Below are positions 22,696 through 37,053 of a DNA stretch of 64,000 nt, in pieces. Location of the stretch: positions 62,001-126,000 of the forward strand of contig JABSSW010000007.1 of NCBI GenBank assembly GCA_018902385.1, in the 5' to 3' direction. Made by a program: the position numbers and the translations under genes. Source of the stretch: Physcia stellaris (lineage: Eukaryota; Ascomycota; Lecanoromycetes; Caliciales; Physciaceae). How positions within the stretch are numbered: the first letter of the stretch is position 1; every line of letters starts with the position of its first letter. The notes under the pieces were generated by a model. That model was not told where the DNA came from and searched no databases. It saw only the letters and a list, made by a program, of their open reading frames with translations.

Positions 22696-23154
22696 ATGCG
22701 CCGTGATGGAACCAGGACCGCAGCCGAAACCGACGCGGCAGGCTTCGAAGCCTTGAAGGGTGGAATCGCCGGTGCTGCCAAGGTATAAATCAGTTATATC
22801 CTCCTGCTGTCAACCCTCTGATTGATGAACGCAGTATGGAGCCATTACCGCAGCCCTCGGTGGTGCTGGGTACATGTTCTCCCCTGTCTACCGATCCTTG
22901 ACGATCCAATTCAAGGTGTAAGTCCAAAAGGCACCTCCGTGAGCATTACAAGAAGTCAAGAGGGCCACTGAGTTCTTGCAAGGTTTATCCAACTATCTGG
23001 AATGACTCTGGGCGGCATGATCGAAGCTGATCGCCGTATACGGGAGTATGAATTCATGATGCGCCGGGCGAAGAAGCTGAAAACGGACGAGGAAGTATGG
23101 AAGAAATGGGAGGGTCTGGTCGACAATGGGCAAGACGCGAAGAAGCCACGGTGA
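22696..23154 (+). CDS. Small glycine-rich, probably membrane-associated fungal protein
   Basis: Three exons (22696-22782, 22835-22917, 22983-23154) encode 113 aa. Residues about 18-45 form a glycine-zipper-like hydrophobic stretch (GGIAGAAKYGAITAALGGAG), followed by a second hydrophobic piece (VFIQLSGMTLGGMI) and a basic, charged C-terminal helix (EADRRIREYEFMMRRAKK). This two-hairpin plus basic tail form resembles small inner-mitochondrial-membrane proteins of ascomycetes, but I cannot give the family a name or function. It is transcribed away from the NLR with 363 bp between starts. Codon frame is kept over both introns, so I think it is real. Confidence 0.65.
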
Positions 23155-24024
23155 TTGACTACTATGGACGCTCCACACTACCTCATTCCCGCCGTAAGGT
23201 CAAGGCCAGGTTGGTACTGCACAGAATATGCCGAGGTCAGGTAGATCAGACTGACCGAGACATCGAGCGAAGCATTTCAGTCTACCTCACAAGAACTGAA
23301 GAAAGCAACGGCAAGATCTTCGGGGCCTGGATTTCGTTTCGCGAATCTCCAAGTTCCGACGGTTGAACGAGTCCACTGCTTGGGACTGCTTAGGACTTAA
23401 CCACCATCTCTAATAGCGATACAAGGGCCACGACAACGCTCAAATGCTTGAAAACTATGGCTTTGAGCCTTGTCTCCTAACAGTGATTGTCCTATACGAC
23501 GTCCTTTCACTCAAAGCCTCGCCAAGCGCCGAAATTCAACGGCATTCCGTGGTCGAGTCGTGTATACTTGGTGGGCTTTTCAGCGATTGAAGGGATATTT
23601 TTGATAGATATTCTGGATTGCAAGAGGGCCGGAAGAGAAAGACCTTCGGTATCGAAATACTCGCGGCTGCACACGCACTGCGAGAACCAAAAAAGCCTTG
23701 TCAAGCCTGGAACGGCTCCACTTTGATAGTAGATCACACAATCGATGGGCTCCAGCGTACTAATCGTGGCCCATCCCCACACAGGGGTATCACAACCTTG
23801 AAAGCAACACGAAGGTCGAATTTCCAACGTATGTACAACTCGAACATGAATTATAGACGACGAATCTCTATATCTCCGCTACTCGAATAGTTGCCGATCT
23901 CTGTACAGATAAGGCGTGTAATTCAGCAGCAGCCGCCGCTCATGGTCGCAAACCCAAATGTACTGGGGTGGGTCCAGGAAGTCTGCATATCGCATCACCC
24001 TGTCACAAGAATACACCGTGTCGT
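23155..24024. other. Intergenic
   Basis: About 870 bp between two converging genes. ORFs of 80-106 codons exist on both strands but show no family resemblance or spliced continuation. Nothing supported. Confidence 0.5.
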
Positions 24025-25182
24025 TTAGACCTCGTGTCTGTTCAGGAGCTCGTACTCCTTCTGGCTGTGTCTTCTCCAGAAGGGGGGCATCTGTCTCCAG
24101 GGCACCTTCCCGCCTTTCCTTTGACCCAGTAGCAGCACTCTCCCGTACACCCACCAGAGACCCATACCGACAACTGCAGCTGCGAGGAAGCCGCCAGCTG
24201 TCAGCAGCATCCAATTCCTGCCCATCCAAAAGATAAAGCGAGCGTCCTTCCCGTGCCAACTGTTACCCCTGTGATGGCTGAAGAAGCTCCAAGCATGCCG
24301 GTTGTACTCGTCTTGCATTAAGATTCTCACCCGTCCACCAGAGATTCCGTCACCCACATCGGCACCGGATGCCATATACTTTTTCCAGATCACCGAGAGG
24401 AAAAGGGGCCCGGTGCTGTACATGACGGTTATGTAGGGGAGAGCCCAGTCGCGGTTGTATTCACGGAGAGATTCGATAACAAGAAGGAAGAAAGGGTGGC
24501 CGGGTATAGCGCCCATGGCATCGTTCGAGATCCCTGTGGGAGCAGTCTTACGTACCCATGAAGGGTATGAGAGGAGAGGGTCGAGGCGGCGGTTACAGCC
24601 CTTGGAAGGATATCAGCCAAAAGCCCCTCCAAAAAACTTGCCGAAATTTGGACCGCAGAAGAGACTCACATCGTCGAGGTCTATGTAGGTACCACCATAA
24701 TGTGCCAGGACAAAATACCGAATCGCGTCAGCCCGCTGTATGGGGTGTGTGTAGTTATCAAAGGTGGTTAGAAACCAGGGGTATTCAGTCGCAATCAGTT
24801 CGCGTGACTTTGCGTCAGTCCAGAGCTAAATCCAATCTCGAGTCAGCCAAACCTTAAGTAATGCCAATTGATATTCCTCAGCGGCCGAGCGGTTGATGCC
24901 TACCTTGTACTCGTAATCTTCATGGAGGTCGATGCAGCTCGACTGCGCCTCTCTCCAATGCTCTGGTACACTTTCATTGATGTATGTCTGGTGTATTATC
25001 TTGGGTATCAGTTGTGGCAGGCTGTCTATGAGGGGCGAGTTCGGCGCAGGAATCTCGGCGCTGTGGATGGCGTCTGTCGAACCGTCCTCGATGAGAAGAG
25101 TGAGGAGGGTGAAGACGCTATGGACGAGGAAGGTGACGATGAGGGCGTTTATGAAGAGGAAGATGGCGAGACCGCGACGCAT
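24025..25182 (-). CDS. SUR1: Mannosyl-inositol-phosphorylceramide synthase catalytic subunit, Sur1/Csg1-like
   Basis: Three exons (25182-24904, 24825-24670, 24600-24025) give 336 aa. The ATG at 25182 places MRRGLAIFLF at the N-terminus, and a signal-anchor helix follows (LFINALIVTFLVHSVFTLLTL). Next are IPKIIHQTY and a DXD-type sugar-nucleotide site, GGTYIDLDDGCNRRLDPLL, the hallmarks of the Och1/Sur1 (GT32) glycosyltransferases. A second hydrophobic segment (LLTAGGFLAAAVVGMGLWWVYG) near the C-terminus matches the two-span layout of Sur1/Csh1. The family transfers mannose to inositol-phosphorylceramide in the Golgi, with the Csg2 subunit. All key residues are present. Confidence 0.85.
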
Positions 25183-26297
25183 GGTTGCGGTGCTTTGTTC
25201 GAGCAGTGCCAATCAGGTTGAGCGCGTTTAAGGTTGCTGTGACGGAATTCAGATGGCCGAAGCCACAGTCTACGGTAGAGGAGGCTTGCTCGAATCGCTC
25301 ATAACATTATGTAGATCTGGTAAGAGTAAAGTATGGGAAAATTAAGCGGCAGCAATGACTGTCTCGTGATGAATGGTCGATTAAGCCAAATTATAGTGAC
25401 ACAGAAACCGATTAAAACTGAATAGAATGGAGATTTCCGAGAGCAGGGTGGGATGGTGGAAGGAGCAATGAGCGTGCAGAAATCAATTGAGCCCGTGTGG
25501 GAAAAGAATAGAAGCAGCTGAAGGAGAGGAGGTTGCGAAGACGTTGTTCCGTAGATCGCAAAGCGGTGCGAGATTAACCTATTTGGCACTTCCCAGACCC
25601 GGGGAGGCAGCAGACCAGTGAGAGCAGCGGATGCGTGTTTCGCCGGGCCGCCAAGAGATGCCAAGCGTGGCTCAAGCGGTCGAGACAAGTCGTCAGACTC
25701 ACTAGGGACAACTCGCCTGTTTGGTCTGTTTGGTCTGACTGATAATTGGCTTGAATCGTGATTCGTGAAAAGGGCTGATGCGGCTAGAGGGGCTTGATGT
25801 GCGTCGAGTGTGGACCCTGACATGAGCCCCTCGAGAAGTTGAGAACCCTTGGATTTAACCGCTTGCGGTAAGCGGCGCCAAGCAGTTTGCGGGGAATTTG
25901 TCCAAATCTTCAAAGGTGCAGTACGTACTACCTTACTACTTTACTTAGTAGGCCACGCAAGCCTCGAGTAATGTAATAATGGAGTAATGTTCGACTATAA
26001 GCACCCTTATGTACGTAATAAGACTCGGTGAAAGATTCTATTGATGCCGTGTCAATAAGCACCAACACCCTTCTGGCCGTTGTGGGAACATACGACCATA
26101 GTACCGTATCGCTCAACCCATAGCCAGCCCCAATCCTATGTGTATATGCAATGCAGTCCATGGCGCCCACGACACAATGCTACGCTTTAGCATATAACCC
26201 TCGCCGAAGCGTCCCCATTCGCCATCCTAGATCTATCCAGACTCCGGGGTTGGTTGCACCTACCGACGACTACCGTCTATAGAATTTAGACTCGTTA
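25183..26297. other. Intergenic
   Basis: About 1.1 kb: promoter and leader of the mannosyltransferase and 3' flank of the PH-LRR gene. A 204-codon minus-strand ORF at 25299-25913 is judged spurious (see rejected items). GTAC/TACTA-rich motifs lie near 25920-25950. Confidence 0.5.
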
Positions 26298-29200
26298 TTA
26301 GGATATCTGAAGTTTCTCGTTCATCATCAACGCCTCATCGAGGTCGGTGTCGTCCGGCGACGATCCCAGCTCGTCGTCCTTTTCCCCTGCCCCTGCGTCC
26401 CCTATCATGTGCCCAAGTTGCAGATCGGCTTCACACGTTGGAGTACCTTCCAAGCTGGAATGCCGGACCGCAGTGGCCGGCCGCTCGTGCTGTGATGCAT
26501 CCGCCAGGGGGAACCCATGGACAATATTGTAGTTCCGCATCAGGTACATGCGTAGTTTTCCGACCTCGCCATGCCAACTTGATGCTAGGCTGTCGACCGC
26601 TGCTCTGGCGTCCTGAGTGCTAATCGTCGGCATCGGTGTCGACTTTGCACTGCGACCAGACTTCTGACCCGTCATTGCTGCGCCCAATGTCCTCCGAACC
26701 GTTGCCTTCCCAGGAATACTCATGTTGATGTTCATAATCGATGAATTGTCCCGTGACTTGTCGATCTCTCGTTTGACTTTGTCCAGAGACCAAGTCCGGT
26801 CGGCGTCCATATCTGGCAGGTACAGAAGTGTGAAGTTCTGCTCAAGGCTCTTGACGATTACCGTGAACGCCTGAAGCCCGATCTCATTGTTCTCGCAGTA
26901 TACTTCTTGTAGCCCCTTGTTGTACTCCAAGACAGAGGCAAGTGTGCTGGCGCCCTGAAATCCCAGCCCCTGATTCTCTACCCTTAGTACTCGGAGCGTT
27001 TCATTGCTCCGTAGCCCCATCAACGCACGGTTGAGACCGATCCCTAAGCTTGCAGCTTCCAGATGCGTTTGCTCACCTGAAATGTCCAATCTTTCGAGCG
27101 TACGGTTCTTGGCAAACATGTTCTCGAGTGCCTCACAGGTATCGTCATCGGCATCGGATGGTAGTGATGCCTTAGAAAGGTCCAAAAACACGAGACTGGT
27201 GTTGTTGGCCAGTGCATCCACAAAGTCTCGGAAATGTCTTTCTTCTTTGTACTCCAGCATCTGCATCGTGATACCTCTGGGTGTCATCGAGCTCCGAACA
27301 GCATCCACGAAGCTATCGTGGGATGTTTCAAGGCGGTTCTTTGTGATATGTAGATGGATTGGCCGAGTGTTACCAACTCCCCTAAACATCGCACGCAGCA
27401 AGTCGGCGATCTGGGCCCCTGTCAGGTTACATTGGTTGAACCCCAGCTGCCGAAGTGTGTCCGACTGCGAGCTCCTTAGATATTGGCATATTTGTTCAAC
27501 ATCCTGCTGATTCAATGTTGTATTATTAAGATGGAGCTCTTCGAGCTTCCAGGCAAGCAGTACATGTGCTGTAAGAAGAGGATCCGGACCAGAGCGCCGA
27601 TATACATTGGACAAGTTCAATTTTCGGATGAAGCCGAAAGTTCCCAATTCTAGTTGAAGAGTGGCCGGCTCGAGACGTGCAGGGTTGCCCGAGAGATCGA
27701 TAGATTCCATTGTAGAATCCTGATGCGCGATGGCATGGAGACAGGTCTGCATATTCCTATCACCTTCATGGAAATTAGCATAGTTGCAGACGGTCATTGT
27801 GGATTACTCATTCAGTGCCAAGGGGGGAATACACGCAAACACCGTAACACGGCCTTTGAGAAACCAATACTGCGGGATGTCATTGGAGAGAGTCTTACCT
27901 AGCGCGCAACTGCCCAGGTCAAGAGCCCGAAAATGGCAGAGTTTGTTGATTGCAGCAGCGTAGAGATAATCGATATCGGCATCGGCCAATGTAATGCCAT
28001 TGAGTGTAATCCAGTCGACGTTTGTTAGCTGCCGAGCGCAGAGCGGAAAGAGTGCCTCGCAAACGCCACAACCTACATCTCGAGCATCGTCATAGTCTAT
28101 TGGTGTCCTCGTAATGCAATTAGTAAAGTCTAGTCTACGTAGTTTTTTGCTTTTCAGCGCCAGCGCTTGAATCTCCTGGATGAGGAGCCACGAGTCCCGC
28201 TGTTGGGGCATATTCAGGGGCTCCCCTGATTTTGTGGTGTACGGCACGTGGTCGTCGCCATGAGTGTCTTTTTGACCGTGGAGTACGGTTAAGTCGACGT
28301 TTCGGAACGAAATTGAATTGAAAGATTCATTGTAGCGCAATGAACGCATTACAGCCAAAAGCTCAAGTATGTCATACCTCGACTTACGTGGGTCCGCTGG
28401 CGAAAGGAGCTCGAAGCCGGGTGCATCTTCACAGTGGTAGTTCACGGTATATCGGATATTGGATGTATCAATGTCGTAAGCCGCACAGTACGCAGTCAAT
28501 GTCCTGTCGAAATACCTAATTCAATAGCCTTTGGTCAGCCATAATCGTCCTTTTGGAAGTTTTCCTAATGCAAAAGGAGACAACGGAGAACGAGAATCGG
28601 TGTCAATATTCCAAACACTCGAGTTTGACTACATAAAATGCAAGGGCAAGCTGATGGTAAAACCCTTGCGATGCCGATTCGTCCTTCTATACTCAAGCAA
28701 GCTTGGCAGAGAAGTACCAGATGTTGTCCGAGGGAGCAGCATGCTGCATACACGCAGTCAGATTTGCAAAATTCGTCATAGGTACGTACCTGTGATCTTC
28801 GCTTTCCGATGCCACTGGTAACATTTCATCATCTAAGCTCTGAGGAACGTTCCATGTGAAAGGCTGCTCAAGAAAATTAGGCCTTAAATAGTCTGCCGCA
28901 TGCCGAATCCAAAGCGCGATATCCTGGACACAAGACGAGGCCAGAAACATTGGAGAATGGCGACGCAGGGGTTCTCGAAAATTAAGCTGAAAGGTATCAT
29001 CGAAAGATTGAACGAATAGAGATGTAAGCGTCATTAAACCGTATGAGCAGCCGACCATGTCCGAAAGAGAAGTACTAGATGCTGTCCTGGTAGACTTTGG
29101 GAGCGGGATCAGATGAATTTTGTACATCCCGATTGCAAATATGCAGTTTACAGTTGTCAACTTTGTAAGATCATCAGAAGAAGAGCGTCCGCCCGATTTC

Positions 29201-30633
29201 GAAGCCCTCTGCACCACCTTGAAAATGTGAAAATGATGAGGATCATAGTCACGCTCTTGCTCCAATGCTCGGGCTGTGTATTCAATGGTCTTCTGAGTAA
29301 AAGGCAGGGGCTCCGTAATGCGTGCAGTTTGGGTCGCAGTCCTAATTGTAGAGAGCCATAGTTCTGATTCTCGAGGATCGCTGATTTCTGATCCGGAACG
29401 ATTAGCCTACATACACTAGCCGTATCGATGATTGCTACATTAAAATAAATGAAGATAGTATACTGGTTTTCATGGTTCAAGATCCCATACAGCTTCCAAA
29501 TTTTACTCGGCTCCTGAAACAATGGATGTTTGGTTATGTTTTATTCCGAGGGGAAACATTATGGATTCCTGATGTAGGCTCTTCGCACAACCGCAGGTTT
29601 CCAATTTCATGCCAAGTTGATAACCAGCACCGGTAGGAAAATACAAGTGGATTTTGTGTGCAATACTTACGAAGTATCATGGCAGCTGCTCGGTCTTGAT
29701 CCAAATGTGCTACCTCAACGCTGAAGTAGGGTCTCCCGTCATCAAGCTTGTATACGGCCACTATATGGTTCAACGGTGTTGCAGTGAACGTATCATTCGC
29801 CGAAGAGGCCTGAAACTCATAGAGGGAGCCGCTTGAACTTAGACGGGAATGGCGTACCTCATCGTTCCGTTTTCCCGTCGAGACAGGAATACTTGGGAAG
29901 ACATCCGAAGCTCGGCTCCTGCTTTTGAAGCGTACAAGGTGCTTGTCCGTCAAGACGAGGTATTGACTCTTTTTCCGGAACATTCCGCCAGCCAACTGCA
30001 CCTCTCCATGATGGCGAATCCGTCTTTCCGCTGCCGTGACGGAAGCATCGTGAGAATTGATTGAATGTAAAGACGATGACAAAGCGGTCGACGATGTGTC
30101 AAGCGGATCGTCTTCCTCCTCGTCCTGTAGCGAATGTAAAGACCGGAATGAACTATAGGTATTTAGCTCCTTCGTTCTCCGATATGGCAAAGGGATGGAA
30201 GAGATCGGAATTTATATCGAGTCTCAACGCGCTATCAAGAGAGAGACACCCAGTGAGAAACATACCCAAATATACTCGAGGGCCTTGTCTTTTGCAGGCT
30301 TCGTGGTCGGGAACTCGCCTTGCTAAGCAACTTCTCTACACCAGTCTTCGAATCTGTCCGCTCGAGGTTTGAAGTGGTGGAGGTAGACGAAGGACTGGGA
30401 GAAGGCGGATCTGCGAAAGAATCCGTATGACGCTTCTTGAGCAAAGCTGGCGCGCTGTCGGGAGGCTGGAGAGCAGTATCGTCAGTACTCTTGTTATTGG
30501 GTGAATCAGGCAAGAGGAGAAGGATGGCTCAAGGGTCGCCGACCTGATCTTTGTCATCATGTATAGGCGTCAAGCCACTCAGGGACGGTCTGAAAATGCT
30601 GAGGCTCTTCCGCCTCCTTCTCTTATCGGACAT
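26298..30633 (-). CDS. PH domain and leucine-rich-repeat protein, CARMIL-like
   Basis: A large multi-exon gene starting MSDKRRRRKSLSIFRPSLSG at 30633 and ending LQIS at 26298. After a basic, Ser/Pro-rich leader comes a PH-type domain (about 30100-29560; GEVQLAGGMFRKKSQYLVLT ... HLVRFKSR, then a VAVYKLDDGRPYFSVEV strand pair). A central part follows, then a long ribonuclease-inhibitor-type LRR array in the 27797-26298 exon and the one before it (repeats such as TLERLDISG, LQEVYCENNEIG, LRVLRVENQGLG). PH plus RI-like LRR plus a disordered tail is the layout of CARMIL actin-regulatory proteins and their fungal relatives. Exact internal introns (about 30543, 30235, 29534, 28500, 27800) are approximate. 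Function inferred only from architecture; it lies next to actin by chance or not. Confidence 0.72.
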
Positions 30634-31631
30634 GGCAATATCGCGACGAATAGTCTAGAACAATTATGTGGAGGGGAACTTATCAGAACTGGAGAGAACA
30701 TAATACCGAGCTGACCGGGATTCAGTGAGAAAGCGCAAATGACAGGCATCGGCCGTCGGAAAGACGATTATATACACTGAAGATTGAAAGGAAGTGAGTT
30801 AAATGGAAGGAGCTCAGCATAGCTGCCCGAAAAGTCAATTAAGTGGTGTTGGGTGTGACGCCATGAAAGTGAAACAAACGGCAAAGCCGAGTGTCAAGCT
30901 TTGGGATCAACGGTAGCCGACGCTATCCTTGCAGCACATCATTTCTGTCTTCAATCAGTCATGGACTCAGAGATTAATAGCGACTACATTGATGCAAAGT
31001 AGTGTCACGCTATGTGCTCAGGGTGGTGGAATGGTAAGATGATGTACAACATTGGGTGTTGGATCTTCGGAGATGTCGCTCGGAACCAAGAAAGCTTCCT
31101 GTTTCACAACGATATTACCTGCCCAATCGCTTAGTTACCGAAGGACCGGACACAGCGACAACATAACTCTCATCGGAAAGCCAAAACTTTACTCCACAGT
31201 AGTATGGCCATTCCCCTTCGTTGAGCCCATGAAGACATTGAAGAGCGATGTGGCCGCTGCCAATGGACCGGAAATCATGTGAGTCATATTGTGTCCACGC
31301 ATGCAAAACTTAATGTCGAATCGCTCAAACTTGATTTGAAACTGCCATTGCACCTAATGAACATAATCTGGCTCTTTTGTCGCCGATCGCGCTCTAAAAA
31401 AAAGGGAGCAACAAACAACCATTCTAGCTAGCATCATGCCTCTAGTACACTCATACTACCACATCCCTCACGTGCTTTCGCCCGTGTTTTTCTTCTCGTA
31501 TCGGCAGACAAGGACCATGACGTTGCTCGAAAGAACGTTGAGCTGGTTTCGCCGGATGAAGACGGACTTGCCCAAGGAGCTGGGAAGACTTTTAGCCGGA
31601 TGTGATGATGCATTTGTAAGGCAGACATACC
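30634..31631. other. Intergenic
   Basis: Promoter of the PH-LRR gene and 3' flank of actin. No supported gene, repeat or RNA. Confidence 0.5.
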
Positions 31632-33153
<1,522 letters not shown>

Positions 33154-34359
33154 GGCGACGGACGGTCTTCGAAGACGGAGAAGATACCAGCAAGGAACTG
33201 GAGACTGGATCGAGAGAGAGAGAGAGGCTGCAAACAAAGTGCAGGATAGGGCAAGGAGGGTTGAAATGCAATTGAATAAAAGTTGCTGACTGCAGCTGAG
33301 AGAAATGGTCGAGGAAGGTGCAAGAGCCGGCGGTAGACGTTGGCTCGCTTGGGCTCCTTGTGGGCTGGAGCGGCAAGCGAGGCTGGCTAATAAGACCGGT
33401 GACGAATAGGAAGGCACGAGGGTGAATATAGACGCGGATTACGGAGGTATCACTTTGCCATCCCAGTGAATTAGATGAGATTGACTCCATCACCATAAAA
33501 TGTGTCTACATTGGGTATGTGAACGGCAGCCAAAACTTGTTGCCTTGGGACTATGTATCTCGCTCAGCTTACGTGTCGAGCTACATTTGGGACAGGCACC
33601 TGTCACTGTCCGCAGGCTGGGAGCAAAGCTACGCGCGTCGATGATTGTCTAATCTCGCATTCTCTTCGCTCTTCAGAACCGCTGCATGTATACAACCGGT
33701 TTCGACGATGATTCCGACAGACGTCTGATCCAGGCATCAGGCATGGCTGGACACAGTCATCCTCCTTCGTGATCAGGACCACAACCTCGTTCCGCGAACG
33801 AGGAGTCTTGAAATGCGATGGCGGGGTGGTATGCCGCTAACGGGATCTCGTGTGTTCAGCCGCCGATGTGGGGTCTCTCTCCGCTAAACCACTAGTACTT
33901 ACCCCCGCTTCTCTACCTAGGTACCAGGTACCTTTTAGAATAGTACACTTGCGGAGTGCTGATTTTATAGATACATAGCTATAAGTCGCTGCTGGCTAAA
34001 CCTCATTCGAGTGACTATACGATTGCCGAAACACTTTGCATTGTTATTTCCAGGTCGAGCATCTAGGTTTGTTTTTCTCTCCAAGCGTCTGTTTCGGGCA
34101 GAACTTGTTGGAAGCCAGGAGAAGCTTCGAGCACTTTCCCCAGATGTCCTTACTATCTCCATCACGCCCCTTCATCCCCCACTGAATCCACAATCGACAG
34201 TCCGCTTCAGTAGATTGATCTCTTATCATTCGATCCTGCCCCTATCAAAGACACTGAGCCATACAGTTTGACATCTGCCTTTACAGCAATCCAAATCAAC
34301 GCTCTTACTCCCTGCAATCTACTCTTGCAATTTTCTCTTACCGATCAGGACATAAAGAC
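33154..34359. other. Divergent promoter region, actin and FES1
   Basis: 1.2 kb without a supported gene. Contains the actin CT tract and a cluster of GGTACC/CCTAGG palindromes at about 33917-33935. CT-rich leaders on the FES1 side near 34270-34340. Confidence 0.5.
33212..33226 (-). promoter_or_regulatory. CT-rich tract upstream of actin
   Basis: A run of (GA)n on the plus strand, hence (CT)n on the coding strand, about 60-75 bp upstream of the ATG. Pyrimidine tracts just before the start are usual in highly expressed fungal genes. Confidence 0.4.
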
Positions 34360-35077
34360 ATGGATCCTGGCCTCAACCAGCTCCTAAAATGGGGCATCGA
34401 GAACTCCGAAGCCTCTTGCACCGACCCAAACTCCACGACCGACACAAAGGCTGAGCGACCAGACTGGCCCGCAGGCAGACCTCTGAACCCCGAAGCTCTG
34501 AAAGCCCTTATGGGCGGACCCTCGGACGCAGACCTCATGAAGGAGTCTATGGCCGCTATACAGTCACCGGACGTCTCTGTAGAGAACAAGCTCGTTGCCT
34601 TCGACAATTTCGAGCAGTTGATCGAGACGATTGATAATGCGAACAATATGGAATCCCTTGGGCTGTGGACACCTCTTATTAGACAGTTGAGCAACCAAGA
34701 GCCAGATATGCGGCGCATGGCTGCTTGGTGTTTGGGCACTGCCGTCCAGAACAACGTTAAGGCTCAAGAAAGGGCCCGTACCACCCACCCCATGTCGCAT
34801 TCGATGAAGCTTACTAACTGGGACACAGTTACTGGCAGTAGGAGGAATATCAGAATTAGTACGCTTAGTAATCGAAGACACGAATGAAGCGGTCCGGAGA
34901 AAGTCCATTTACGCACTTTCATCTGAAATCAGGAATTATCAGCCAGGTCTTGACGAAGCTATCAAGGCGTTACCAAAGGCCCACAAGCTAGATGGCAAGG
35001 TGGATGCTGGCGATATGGGCGCAGTAGATCGGATCATAGACAGGCTTAGGGAGGACTCCAAAGCGAAGGCTACATAG
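34360..35077 (+). CDS. FES1: Hsp70 nucleotide exchange factor Fes1
   Basis: A 220-aa protein from two exons, 34360-34773 and 34829-35077. It opens with the Fes1 N-terminus [17 protein letters not shown], followed by an all-helical armadillo-type domain ([31 protein letters not shown], then [12 protein letters not shown]). Fes1 releases ADP from cytosolic Hsp70 (Ssa) and feeds misfolded protein to degradation. The intron keeps frame and family spacing only if it starts with GC (AGG|GCCCGT) and ends ...GGGACACAG with a strong CTAAC branch site. A GT donor 15 bases earlier is in phase too, but would delete six residues that the family has. The N-terminal and armadillo motifs are clear. Confidence 0.87.
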
Positions 35078-35572
35078 AAGATCCACTCCCAATCGGCAGA
35101 TCCACCCAAAGTTTTCTTGCCGCTCACCTAAACGACCCCGAGCATCTGGTAATGAGTGTTGGACCAGATAGTCCTGGGGTAAAGAGGTGCCTGATTCTTT
35201 GACCGATTCGGGAGACCCGGCTTCCCGTAATTCGAACAGATCTCACCAAGTTGATAACTGAAGCTTGTCAGATGGGTTTCACAAACCAGCTCCTGTAGCT
35301 CTGGATAGGTATGGAGACGGAGCTAGCAAAAGTCTATTGGAATTGCTTTGGACGCTGGACATCCGTCCCGGATTTGGAGCGACCTGTGCTATGGTACCCA
35401 TCCTTACTCAGGCAGTTCTGATGTGTGCCTAGTCGTCGCGAGGGCAGTCTCTTGAACTTCTTGGCCACAAGCCACAAGCCACAAGATATTTAGATATGCC
35501 ATATTTCGTGCACCATGATCAAACAAGTGAACGCCCTGCCATGCTCCCCAAGACTCCACCAAATAAAATGCA
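35078..35572. other. Intergenic between convergent FES1 and derlin
   Basis: About 500 bp of 3' flank. Contains three tandem copies of GCCACAA at 35464-35484. Nothing else. Confidence 0.5.
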
Positions 35573-36445
35573 TCATCTTACTCCCGGAGCCGCTGCTGCT
35601 GCGATTTCATGATTTATCGGTGTAGTTCCCGTGTCCTGCGGTCTACCCTCGAAGATTCTTCTCCACCACGACGGCGGATCTAGAGGCCGTTGGCCACCGT
35701 GTAACGAAGGGTAAACGTCGCAGAAGAAGTACCAAACTAAGTCACAGTCAGCGAAAGCACTCAATGCCGGATTTCCCCACACTGTATGTACCATGTCCCA
35801 CAATTACTCCACAAATCTCATCTTTTGGCACAGTACCATGCAAGACCAAACTGAACCCCATCAGAACCCAAGGCAGGTACGGCGCTGTAAACACCAAAAG
35901 ACCTAAAAAGCTCAGTCTGGTTTCTGGGTTCCGCCTAGACCAGATATACACGAGCGAACTGCTGAGCGCGGATCCAAGGAAGGGCATTGAGAGCATGGGA
36001 CTAAGGCAGAGGAGGATCGAGGTCGCGTAGAGTAGGAGCCACGAAAAGTGAGCTGGCGATCTGCCGGAGGACTCTTCGAGAAGCCGGGAATACCGTTGAA
36101 GGAAGAAGACGTGGAAGAGGAGGTCAAGAGAGAGAGGGCCGAAATAAAGGAATGTAGTCAAAAGTCGCCAGTACTACAAGTAAGCTTTCATCAGCCGTCT
36201 TGATCTCCGAGTAAAGCGGTCCGGAAGGTGGTCGAGATGGTTTGCCATACCTGATTCTTGACGAAAACAGCACGGAAGCTGTAGAACAACGCGAAAGGTG
36301 TAATGATATGACATTGAACTAGGAATGATGTGGCGACCGTAGCGACTGTCCACCACCTTGTACAGACCGGCATCTCATAGAACCACTGTTCGAGAGGGAA
36401 TTGGCCCATCGCTCCACCACCACCTAGCATATTATCCATGTCCAT
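35573..36445 (-). CDS. Derlin (Der1/Dfm1-like ER membrane protein)
   Basis: Three exons (36445-36251, 36173-35792, 35736-35573) give 246 aa. The rhomboid-like derlin fold shows as QFPLEQWFYEMPVCTRWW at the N-terminus, a WRLLTTFLYFG block (the WR motif of the family) and about five hydrophobic segments (for example LLYATSILLCLSPMLSMPFL and GLLVFTAPYLPWVLMGFSLV). The C-terminal cytosolic part has the YPSLHGGQRPLDPPSWWRRIF pattern and ends Ala-rich. Derlins lack protease residues and help pull misfolded proteins out of the ER membrane for degradation. The second of the two yeast classes, Dfm1, is a possible closer relative. Confidence 0.85.
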
Positions 36446-37053
36446 GATGATGAAAGGAAGGCGTCAGGTGAGACTTTTGAGGATCCGTACAAGTCAAGGC
36501 TCGCACTACTCTGGCAAAGAATCGCGCAATCTGTCTGCTCCCATGAGGAGTGAATTAGGGAAAGTGAGGGTGATTTGTATCTCGAAAGGTGTCAAAAGCG
36601 GTACCTATGGTACTTGGCCTCAAAGATAGAGTGGCTTAAAGTATTTCCGAATTCCGTGGACCCTGACGCCCAATGACACAGATAGCGCCGTTGCCCCCTG
36701 CCCGTTATGCGAGGCATTTCGGGGTGCCTTGTCAACAGCCTGCCTTGGGCTCGAATGAATGGCATACCTGCCCGTACGGAATAACACTGCAATCATGAGC
36801 TTCACAACTTAGTACTGATTAGTAGACGTGCGGTACTAGCTTATCTGCTTGGAGATAAATCTACAACTTTGATGGGGAGGCTAGAGCAAGCATATTCACA
36901 TTCCCAGCCACCTTCAGCGCGTCGCACTTGCCCGCCCCCCCCAACCATTGCTCTTTCTTCCGTGATTAGAAAGAACGCTCAATCCAACGTTTTCGGTGCA
37001 CCATCCGTGGAGGATTGGCACATCTAAGTCAACATAACTCAAAAGTTGTTAAA
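36446..37053. other. Divergent promoter region, derlin and CENP-A
   Basis: About 600 bp; only short minus-strand ORFs that I do not believe. A short C-run is found near 36933-36940. No MCB box found. Confidence 0.5.

Noticed and set aside
25299-25913. 204-codon minus-strand ORF
   Set aside because: No recognisable domain or family, Ser/Pro/Leu-rich with a low-quality C-terminus, and placed in the leader region of the mannosyltransferase gene.
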